Position numbers and translations under genes: made by a program | Shown here: piece after piece, positions 7,160-12,942 of the stretch | How positions within the stretch are numbered: the stretch's first letter is position 1 | How the letters are laid out: every line of letters begins with the position of its first letter | Notes under the pieces: model-generated | The model's database searches: none | What the model saw: only the letters and a program-made list of their open reading frames with translations | Told to the model about the DNA's origin: nothing | Assembly (NCBI GenBank): GCA_032249615.1 | Contig: JAVVHH010000100.1 | Span: 1 to 14,076, forward strand | DNA length: 14,076 bases | DNA from: JAVVHH01 sp032249615 | GTDB lineage: Bacteria; Pseudomonadota; Alphaproteobacteria; Acetobacterales; Acetobacteraceae | Direction: 5' to 3'

Positions 7160-8911
7160 TTACACGGCAAACACGAACGCCGTCGCCAGGACGGCCAAGC
7201 CGACCGCCAACCAGGTCACGTAATCCGTCACGAGCCCGCTCTGCATCCGCTGAAGCACGCGGGTTGGCGGCACGCGGAACGCCTCGACGAGAGCAACGAA
7301 CCAATGCGGAAGGTGCCGCCGGGCCAGCTCGAACCCGGTAATCGCGACGGCGCACAGGACCGCAATCCACGGTCCGGGCGAGCCCGGCAACGCGGGCGCC
7401 GGCTGCTCCGGCAAAGCGATCAGGGCAGCGGCCGCGCGGCTGGCCAACGCACCCCCATCATCCCAGCCGATCAGGCCGAGCCCGAGCAACAGCGCCGCGG
7501 GGCCAGCCAGCAAGACCGCGGGCTGATGGCCGGGCTCCTGCTCCTCTTCGGTCTCGCCATGCCGTTCGTCGCCGGACAACTCTCCCCAGCCGCCGAAGAT
7601 GCGGCCGGCGACCCGGAGCACGGCCGCCCCGGTCAGGGTGGCGCTGACCAGGAGCACCGTCGCGATCCAATGCTGCCCGGCGTCGGCCGCGCCGTGCTCG
7701 ATCAGCTTGAAGCCTTCATCCATCGGCCCGAACGGGAGGCCGGCGAGGGCCAACCCGCCCAGCGCCATCATGATCCCAACCGGCCAGTAATCCCGACCGC
7801 GGCCGCGCAGGGTGATCTCATCGATCCCGCCGCACTTGGCCGCGATGAAACCGGCCAGCATGAACATGGCCCCTTTCACCAGCCCATGCCCGAACAGATA
7901 GGCCAGCAATCCGGCCTCACCGTCCTGAGACATCTGCGACAGGCCCGTGAGCATGATCCCCGCATGCGAGATGGTCGAGAACGCCAGCAGCCGCTTGATG
8001 TGCCGCTGCCCGAGCGCCAGCATCGCGCCCACAACGGCGCTCGCCAGCCCTATCACGAGCAGCGCCCTGCGGCTCTCGCCGACGATCTCCGGCGCTCCCC
8101 CGAACACCCGGAACCCGAGCTTGGCCAACCCGAACAGGCCGATGGACACCATCGCGCCGGAGAAGATGACGGAAACCGGGCTCGGTGCGACCGCATGTGC
8201 GTCGCCCAACCACATCTGGAACGGCAACTGCGCCGCCTTGGTCAGTAGCGCCGACGCAATCAGCACGAAGCCGAGCGCCATGACCGGATCGTTCGGATGA
8301 GCCGCGACGCTGCGCCCCAGCGCGACCATGTCGAGCGCCCCGCCCTGTCCGTACAGCAGCCCGATGCCGGCGAGAAAGACATAGGCGCCCACCGTGTTCA
8401 CGATGGTGAAGTTCAGCGCCCCCGCGATCGCCGACGACCGTAACGCGAACCCGGTCGCCGCGAACCCGGCGACACTCATCAGCTCGAACCAGACGAACAT
8501 GTTGATCAGGTCGCCCGTCAGGCAGAACCCGACCATGCCGGCCATGAACACCAGCATGATCACGTGGAAATGCGCGTGGACCTCCTCGAAGAAGCCCCAG
8601 GCAAAGACGAGGGTCGCGGCGAACAGAAAGCCGACCAGCGCACCGACACCGGCACTCGCCAGATCGATCACGAACGAAATCCCGACGACCTGGTCGCCGA
8701 GAAGATGCCACTGGCCGAACCAATACGTGATCGGCCCCGTCTCGGCCGCCGAGCGGGCGAGCAGGCCGCAGATCACCGACGTGGCAGCCGCCGTCAGGAT
8801 GGCGAGCACGTCCGGACCACGGCGCGGCAGATGCTTGCTGACACCGAGCAGGAGCGCGCCGACACCCAGCGGCAGCACCACCGGAAACGGTGCCAACGCG
8901 GCGATGATCAT
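7160..8911 (-). CDS. mrpD: Mrp/Mnh antiporter subunit D-like, with C-terminal extension
   Basis: This 583-residue polytopic inner-membrane protein is the only large NuoL/M/N-type subunit of the operon. Hallmarks are Glu143 in WFELMSVAGF, Lys225 in ALLTKAAQLP followed by GDAHAVAPSPVS, SHAGIM (315-320) and His342/Lys346 in FGHGLVKGAMF. These are the proton-channel residues of complex I-like antiporter subunits. About 450 residues make the normal MrpD-like core. The rest is extra: a charged linker (about 447-462), hydrophobic spans near 463-482 and 512-530, an amphipathic stretch, and a last span near 562-582. Start: ATG 8911, sharing ATGA with the mrpC stop. The open frame continues upstream to 9295, but that part is an antisense-like shadow of mrpC. 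The gene is last in the operon and ends 4 bases from the convergent methyltransferase gene. Confidence 0.9.
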   Translation of the reverse strand: MIIAALAPFPVVLPLGVGALLLGVSKHLPRRGPDVLAILTAAATSVICGLLARSAAETGPITYWFGQWHLLGDQVVGISFVIDLASAGVGALVGFLFAATLVFAWGFFEEVHAHFHVIMLVFMAGMVGFCLTGDLINMFVWFELMSVAGFAATGFALRSSAIAGALNFTIVNTVGAYVFLAGIGLLYGQGGALDMVALGRSVAAHPNDPVMALGFVLIASALLTKAAQLPFQMWLGDAHAVAPSPVSVIFSGAMVSIGLFGLAKLGFRVFGGAPEIVGESRRALLVIGLASAVVGAMLALGQRHIKRLLAFSTISHAGIMLTGLSQMSQDGEAGLLAYLFGHGLVKGAMFMLAGFIAAKCGGIDEITLRGRGRDYWPVGIMMALGGLALAGLPFGPMDEGFKLIEHGAADAGQHWIATVLLVSATLTGAAVLRVAGRIFGGWGELSGDERHGETEEEQEPGHQPAVLLAGPAALLLGLGLIGWDDGGALASRAAAALIALPEQPAPALPGSPGPWIAVLCAVAITGFELARRHLPHWFVALVEAFRVPPTRVLQRMQSGLVTDYVTWLAVGLAVLATAFVFAV

Positions 8912-9264
8912 GTGAGCGGGGCCGCCTGCTGCGGGTCGACGATGCCGCGCCGTTTGTGGAACTGCAGCACGAGCACCAGAAGGAGTGCGGTGACCGTGGC
9001 GCCCACCACGATGTCCGTCAGCACGAGCACTTGCATGACCGGGTCGACGGCGGGCGTGCTCGGCGGGTGCGCGTGGAAGATGGGCGGGCCGGCGCCGCGC
9101 CGGTAGCCGATCGACAGCAGCAGGACATAGGTGGCCGACTGCACGATCGTGAGGCAGCCGATGAGGTGGACGTAGTGCCGGCTGCTGATGATCCCGTAAA
9201 GCCCGACCCCGAATAGCCATGCCGCCACCGCCCAGGGCAGCCAGCCGACCCATGCCCCCGTCAT
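8908..9264 (-). CDS. mrpC: Mrp/Mnh antiporter subunit C (NuoK-like)
   Basis: This 118-residue protein has three hydrophobic spans, the size and layout of MrpC/MnhC, a homologue of NuoK in complex I. The diagnostic segment is DPVMQVLVLTDIVVGA (about 74-89), matching the DP-Q-L-LT-IV pattern of the family. The second span holds GCLTIVQSATYVLLLS. It acts in the membrane arm of the antiporter beside subunit D and helps form the ion/proton path. The ATG at 9264 overlaps the mrpB stop in ATGA, and its own stop overlaps the mrpD start in the same way. The short loop between spans two and three (GPPIFHAHPPSTPAVDP) is typical of this branch. Confidence 0.9.
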   Translation of the reverse strand: MTGAWVGWLPWAVAAWLFGVGLYGIISSRHYVHLIGCLTIVQSATYVLLLSIGYRRGAGPPIFHAHPPSTPAVDPVMQVLVLTDIVVGATVTALLLVLVLQFHKRRGIVDPQQAAPLT

Positions 9265-10040
9265 GACTTGGGCGCCTCCGTGTCTTGCTCCGCATCCGGG
9301 TTCACGCGGGTTTCTTCCAAGAACTCGATGAACAGCATGCCGAACCCGCCCAGCACCGCGCATGTCACGCCCGCGTTGATGACCGGCATGAGGCCCCCCG
9401 CCCAAACCGAGCCGGCCGTCCCCAACGGCAGCGTGTTCGTCAGATACGGCAGGCCCTGCCAAACCCCGACCAAGCCGCAGCCGACGTAGACCAGCGCGCC
9501 GGCGGCCTCGACCGCGTCCATCAGCTCGGCTTGCATCATCGCCCGCCAGCCCCGGTAGCCCTCACCCAAGAACACCAGCAGGAACCCCGAGGCGATCAGA
9601 ACCCCGCCCTGGAAGCCACCGCCCGGAGTCGACGTGGCATGCAGCGCCACCGAGAGGCCGAGCACGAAGGTGGCCACCCCGAACAGGCGGGCGATCAACG
9701 TAACCGCCTCGCCCGGCGGGATCACCGGGCGGCCCTCCACCTGCCCTGTCCGGGCGCTGCGATGCTCGCCTCTGGACCCACGCAACAGCACGGTCACGCC
9801 GGTGACCGCGCAGAGCAGGATGAACTCCTCGCCGAGAGTGTCGAAGCCGCGATAGTCGAAGTTGAGCGCGGTTACGACGTTCTGGACATGCCGGTCGACC
9901 GGTGCCGACGCCAGAACCCGGTCGGCATACGGCGAGGGGTGGTCGCCAAAGGCCGGGAAATGCGGCAGCGCTCGGACCAGTGCCGGCATCGCACCGGCGG
10001 CAGCGGCGAGGAACAATGCCGTGCGGACCCGCGGCTTCAA
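9261..10040 (-). CDS. mrpB: Fused MbhE-like and MnhB antiporter subunit
   Basis: This 259-residue protein joins two domains usually seen as separate pieces. Residues 1-88 look like MbhE (in Bacillus, part of the C-terminus of MrpA): the NVVTALNFDYRGFDTLGEE signature is followed by a span. Residues about 110-245 are MnhB/MrpB, with the PGGGFQGGV motif (139-147), four hydrophobic spans and the FIEFLEE end. Both belong to the membrane part of Mrp-type cation/proton antiporters. The only sensible start is TTG 10040, which shares TTGA with the stop of the preceding gene and has GAGGGA 5 bases upstream. The polar C-terminal tail (NPDAEQDTEAPKS) is cytoplasmic or periplasmic depending on topology. 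Confidence 0.85.
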   Translation of the reverse strand: MKPRVRTALFLAAAAGAMPALVRALPHFPAFGDHPSPYADRVLASAPVDRHVQNVVTALNFDYRGFDTLGEEFILLCAVTGVTVLLRGSRGEHRSARTGQVEGRPVIPPGEAVTLIARLFGVATFVLGLSVALHATSTPGGGFQGGVLIASGFLLVFLGEGYRGWRAMMQAELMDAVEAAGALVYVGCGLVGVWQGLPYLTNTLPLGTAGSVWAGGLMPVINAGVTCAVLGGFGMLFIEFLEETRVNPDAEQDTEAPKS

Positions 10041-10297
10041 CTCATTCCCTCGCGCCGGTCTTCGCGCCTGCGGTCCATCCTCATGCTCGCCAGAACAACC
10101 ATGAACAGCATCGGCAGCGCCGCAGTGCCGACCACGATCTGCGCAAACGCCACATCCGGCGCCTGCAGGGCCATGAACAGCAGCGCCAGCACCAAGCCGT
10201 TCGCCCCGAGCGCGATGACCTGGCGCACCGGCCGCCGAGTCAGTGCGACGCCAGTTCCCGTGACCGCCAGCAAAATCTGCAGAATGTCGATCAGCAA
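10037..10297 (-). CDS. MbhD-like antiporter subunit (DUF4040 type)
   Basis: This 86-residue protein has three hydrophobic segments and the signature QAPDVAFAQIVVGTAALP (45-62), the hallmark of the MbhD/DUF4040 family. In Bacillus-type Mrp this module is embedded in the C-terminus of MrpA; in archaeal Mbh it is a separate gene. Here it is separate and sits where mbhD sits in Mbh. The start is TTG 10297, directly abutting the mrpG stop (TGA then TTG), with GGAGG 8 bases upstream. The last 15 residues are strongly charged (DRRREDRRE) and probably lie in the cytoplasm. Confidence 0.85.
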   Translation of the reverse strand: MLIDILQILLAVTGTGVALTRRPVRQVIALGANGLVLALLFMALQAPDVAFAQIVVGTAALPMLFMVVLASMRMDRRREDRREGMS

Positions 10298-10588
10298 TCA
10301 GTCGACCTCCGGCAGCGAGCCACGCAGGCGGAGCGCCCGAGCGGTGGCGTAAGACGCCGCCGCACCCCCAAGGAGATTGACGGCAACGACGACGAGTATG
10401 TTGCCCGCCCGGTCCGAAACTCCTTCGGCCGCCAGGCAGGCCGCCAGCAGAGCCAGTCCGGCTCCGGCATTGACGAAAGTGGCGCAGTGCAATCGGTCGA
10501 GCGGGTGGCGCAGCCGGACATACCCGGCCGCCGCGAGCCACATGACGGCCACCGCGACCGCGACGAAAAGTCCAGAGATCCAGCTCAC
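10298..10588 (-). CDS. mrpG: Mrp/Mnh antiporter subunit G
   Basis: This 96-residue protein has three hydrophobic spans. The MrpG/PhaG signature is seen as GYVRLRHPLDRLHCATF (about 21-37), matching the conserved R-LHA-T turn after span one. The rest (AGAGLALLAACL, NILVVVAVNLLGGAAAS) fits spans two and three. It is a small accessory membrane subunit of the cation/proton antiporter. The start is GTG 10588, overlapping the mrpF stop in GTGA, with GGAG 8 bases upstream. It is slightly shorter than typical MrpG because the cytoplasmic tail is short. Confidence 0.88.
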   Translation of the reverse strand: MSWISGLFVAVAVAVMWLAAAGYVRLRHPLDRLHCATFVNAGAGLALLAACLAAEGVSDRAGNILVVVAVNLLGGAAASYATARALRLRGSLPEVD

Positions 10589-10836
10589 AGCCAGCGCTCC
10601 ACGGTTATCGCCATCAGAAGCCCACCGGTCACGTTGAGAAATGCGAGCGCCTCGGCCAGCGAGAGATAGGAATCCTGGTCGAACGCGAAGCTCATCGCGA
10701 TCAGGATCGCGATCCCCACCGCGTTGAGCAGTTGCAACGCGACGAGCCGCGACGCCACCGAGCCGCGCAGCGCCGCCAGAGCCGAGACGCAAAGCGGGGG
10801 CAGCAGCGCCCAGATGGCGCACGACCACACCGTCAC
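10585..10836 (-). CDS. mrpF: Mrp/Mnh antiporter subunit F
   Basis: This 83-residue protein has three hydrophobic spans and the MrpF/PhaF pattern: RLVALQLLNAVGIAILI for span two, then DSYLSLAEALAFLNVTGGL for span three. MrpF is a small subunit of the hetero-oligomeric antiporter and is homologous to MbhB. I choose GTG 10836, which shares GTGA with the mrpE stop and has GGAG 8 bases upstream. GTGs at 10845 and 10830 are in frame but worse placed. Confidence 0.88.
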   Translation of the reverse strand: MTVWSCAIWALLPPLCVSALAALRGSVASRLVALQLLNAVGIAILIAMSFAFDQDSYLSLAEALAFLNVTGGLLMAITVERWL

Positions 10837-11318
10837 AGCGGCCACTCCGTGTCGTTTCCGGCCGCGACCGGTGTCAGTTGATGAACCAGCAGCAGGTCGC
10901 GCTGCTGATCCACGCCGACCGCAAACCCGTTCGGCGCGATCGACATCGCCAACACGACCGCGGCCCGGCGCCCGGCATCTTCGGGCTCGAGCCCGCCGAT
11001 GCGGAACGGGACGGAGACGATCGTGCCCTGCACGGCTTCCGGCCGGCGGCCAACCGCCTGCAACAGCGCCCAACCGACCCGCCCGAGATCCAGCACCACG
11101 GCGGTGCTGCCGCGCAACAACGACGTCAACCCCCGCGCGGCCAGCCGCATGCCCAACGAGCCGGAACGGAACAAGGCGAAGGCGTAGAGGCTTGCGCCCA
11201 CGGTCACGACGCTGCAGGCAATCAACTCGCCCGCGTCCACATCGCCCGCGAACAGGAGATAGGATAGCGCTGCGCCCACCGGGGTCGCGGCGACGATGGC
11301 GGCATGATCGGGACGCAT
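10833..11318 (-). CDS. mrpE: Mrp/Mnh antiporter subunit E
   Basis: This 161-residue protein is the usual MrpE length. Two or three N-terminal hydrophobic segments (about 8-24, 31-50, 63-88) are followed by a soluble C-terminal domain with the typical VQGTIVSVPFRI beta-rich part and the DLLLVHQL ending close to the C-terminus. In Mrp complexes this subunit supports assembly or stability of the antiporter. The ATG at 11318 has a clear Shine-Dalgarno GGAG 6 bases upstream, the best in this operon, consistent with it being the first cistron of the antiporter group. A 68-base gap separates it from the dehydrogenase gene upstream. Confidence 0.88.
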   Translation of the reverse strand: MRPDHAAIVAATPVGAALSYLLFAGDVDAGELIACSVVTVGASLYAFALFRSGSLGMRLAARGLTSLLRGSTAVVLDLGRVGWALLQAVGRRPEAVQGTIVSVPFRIGGLEPEDAGRRAAVVLAMSIAPNGFAVGVDQQRDLLLVHQLTPVAAGNDTEWPL

Positions 11319-11351
11319 CGGCGCTCCAGAGTAGAGCCCTATAACGCACCG

Positions 11352-11378
11352 CGCCCGAAAGGTTTTCTGGATCGGGCG
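11352..11378 (-). other. Hairpin in the gap before mrpE
   Basis: CGCCCGA (11352-11358) and TCGGGCG (11372-11378) are exact 7-bp arms around a 13-base loop. It lies in the only sizeable gap (11319-11386) of the minus-strand gene run, between the dehydrogenase stop and mrpE. No T-tract follows on the minus strand, so it could be a processing or attenuation structure, not an intrinsic terminator. Confidence 0.35.
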
Positions 11379-11386
11379 ACCGCCGG

Positions 11387-12484
11387 CTAATCCGGGTCGG
11401 CTTCTCCCGCCCCGATCAGCCGCGCAACCGTATCGGCCACGGCCCGCGTCCCCATGCTGCCGCCGATGTCGCTCGTGCGCAGCCCGTGCGTGCCGAACGC
11501 CGTGTCGACCGCGCGTTCGACGGCCACGGCGGCGTCCCGGCAGGCCTGGATGGAGCGCGTCACCCCGAGCCATTCCAGCATCATCGCGGCCGACAGGATC
11601 GACGCCGTCGGGTTGGCCACGCCCCGCCCGGCAATGTCGGGCGCCGTCCCGTGGCTCGGCTGGAACAGCCCGTGCGCGTCGCCGATGTCGGCCGACGGCG
11701 CGAACCCCATCCCGCCGATCAGCCCGGCGCCGAGATCGGACAGGATGTCGCCGAACAGGTTCTCCATCGGTAGCACGTCGAACTCCCAAGGCCGCCGCAC
11801 CAGATCGAGCGCCATCGCGTCGACGTAGTGCACCCGCGCGTCGACTTCCGGCGAGACTGTCTGGAGGAACACCTCTCGCATGAAGGCAAACGAGCGGAAC
11901 ACGTTGGCTTTATCGACCAGCGTCACCCGACCCGGCGTGCCACGGGTCGCCTTGCGCCGCAGCGCGAGTTCGCACGCGAACAGGGTGAGCCGCTCCGTCA
12001 CCGCGCGCGTTATCACCAGCGTGTCGCTCGCCTGCTCGGGCGTGACCTCCCCCTTGCCGCGGCTGGCGAACATGCCCTCGGTCGACTCCCGCAGTATGAC
12101 CAGATCGATGCCGGCCGCCCGCGGATCGGCCAGCGCGACCGGCACGCCGGGAATGGCCCGGATCGGCCGCACGCCGGCGAACAAATTATATTCGAACCGC
12201 AGGTCCAGCTGCGGCGCGATCTCGGTCCCGTCAGCCAGCCGGATTTCCGGCCAGCCCATCGCTCCGAACAGCATGGCATCGGCCGCCCCCGCGCGCCGCA
12301 GCCCGTCCGGCTCCAGCGTTGAGCCATGCTCTTTGTAATAGAGCGCGCCGCCCTCGATGCGCTCTTGCCGGAACGCGATTCCGAACCGCCGCTCCACCGC
12401 CTGCAGCACATGGAGCGCCGCTGCCGTCACCTCGAGCCCGACCCCCTCGCCCGGCAGCACAGCAATGTGGAACGAATTGGCCAC
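11387..12484 (-). CDS. Isocitrate/isopropylmalate-family dehydrogenase, substrate unknown
   Basis: This NAD(P)-dependent beta-decarboxylating dehydrogenase has 365 residues. Family marks: the PGEGVG N-terminal loop, substrate arginines in LRFEYNLFAGVRPI and ILRESTEGMF, catalytic Lys192 in VDKANVF, and metal-binding Asp222 (YVDAMALDL), Asp246 and Asp250 (NLFGDILSDL). The cofactor loop is PSHGTAPDIAGRGVANPTAS. Such enzymes oxidise and decarboxylate malate-like substrates. The ESTEGMF substrate loop differs from LeuB (RELTGGIYF) and from Icd (RENSEDIYAG), so I do not call it leuB or icd. Phe139 stands at the usual catalytic Tyr. GTG 12484 is chosen because GGGAG lies 7 bases upstream; GTG 12490 overlaps the dut stop in GTGA but has the ribosome site only 1 base away. 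It follows coaBC-dut in one run. Confidence 0.85.
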   Translation of the reverse strand: MANSFHIAVLPGEGVGLEVTAAALHVLQAVERRFGIAFRQERIEGGALYYKEHGSTLEPDGLRRAGAADAMLFGAMGWPEIRLADGTEIAPQLDLRFEYNLFAGVRPIRAIPGVPVALADPRAAGIDLVILRESTEGMFASRGKGEVTPEQASDTLVITRAVTERLTLFACELALRRKATRGTPGRVTLVDKANVFRSFAFMREVFLQTVSPEVDARVHYVDAMALDLVRRPWEFDVLPMENLFGDILSDLGAGLIGGMGFAPSADIGDAHGLFQPSHGTAPDIAGRGVANPTASILSAAMMLEWLGVTRSIQACRDAAVAVERAVDTAFGTHGLRTSDIGGSMGTRAVADTVARLIGAGEADPD

Positions 12485-12486
12485 GC

Positions 12487-12942
12487 TCACGCTCCCGTAG
12501 AGCCGAACCCCGACGCGCCCCGCTCGGTTTCGCCAGAGAAAGCCTCGACCACCTGCAGAGAGGGCCGGATCACCGGCACGAACATCAGCTGCGCGAACCG
12601 CTCGCCGGGCTCCAGCGTGACAGAAGCGTGGGGGTCGCGGTTCCAGGCGCTGACCATGATCGGCCCGGTGTAGTCCGGGTCGATGAGCCCGATCAGGTTC
12701 CCGAGCACCAGGCCCTTCTTATGGCCGAGCCCGGATCGCGGCAGGATCAGCGCAGCGACCGCCGGGTCGGCGATGTGCAGCGCAAACCCGGCAGGGATCA
12801 GCACGGCGGGGCTCCCCCGCGCGATCGTGAGCGGCCCGTCGAGACAGGCATGCAGATCGATCGCGGCCGCATTATGCGTCTGGTAGGTGGGCAGACCCCA
12901 CATCCGCAGGCGCTCGTCCAGCACGCGCAACTCGACATTCAC
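12487..12942 (-). CDS. dut: Deoxyuridine 5'-triphosphate nucleotidohydrolase (dUTPase)
   Basis: This 151-residue trimeric dUTPase hydrolyses dUTP to dUMP and pyrophosphate, keeping uracil out of DNA and feeding thymidylate synthesis. All five motifs are present in order: AAAIDLHAC (motif 1, about 25-33), LPRSGLGHKKG (2, about 67-77), GLIDPDYTG (3, 85-93, with Asp90 and Tyr91 at the uracil site), GERFAQLMF (4, about 113-121) and RGASGFGSTG (5, 141-150). Motifs 1 and 5 have small changes from the common consensus (Ala for Gly; Ser for Gly), which look neutral. The GTG at 12942 overlaps the coaBC stop in GTGA. The coaBC-dut pairing is common in Proteobacteria. Confidence 0.95.
   Translation of the reverse strand: MNVELRVLDERLRMWGLPTYQTHNAAAIDLHACLDGPLTIARGSPAVLIPAGFALHIADPAVAALILPRSGLGHKKGLVLGNLIGLIDPDYTGPIMVSAWNRDPHASVTLEPGERFAQLMFVPVIRPSLQVVEAFSGETERGASGFGSTGA

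Noticed and set aside
5836..7170. Minus-strand open frame of 444 codons opposite the RNA methyltransferase
   Set aside because: Gly/Arg/Asp-rich shadow of a gene whose catalytic Cys, Fe-S and SAM motifs are intact on the plus strand.
8912..9295. N-terminal 128 codons of the open frame ending in mrpD
   Set aside because: This part overlaps mrpC in another frame and is Arg/His-rich. The real mrpD start is ATG 8911, where MIIAALAPFP begins the first membrane span.
9285..10352. Plus-strand open frame of 355 codons opposite the antiporter genes
   Set aside because: It crosses several minus-strand genes that have strong family signatures. The product is low-complexity Arg/Gln/His-rich.
11319..11350. 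TTATAG-like -10 element before mrpE on the minus strand
   Set aside because: No -35 element sits at a workable distance, so I do not call a promoter.
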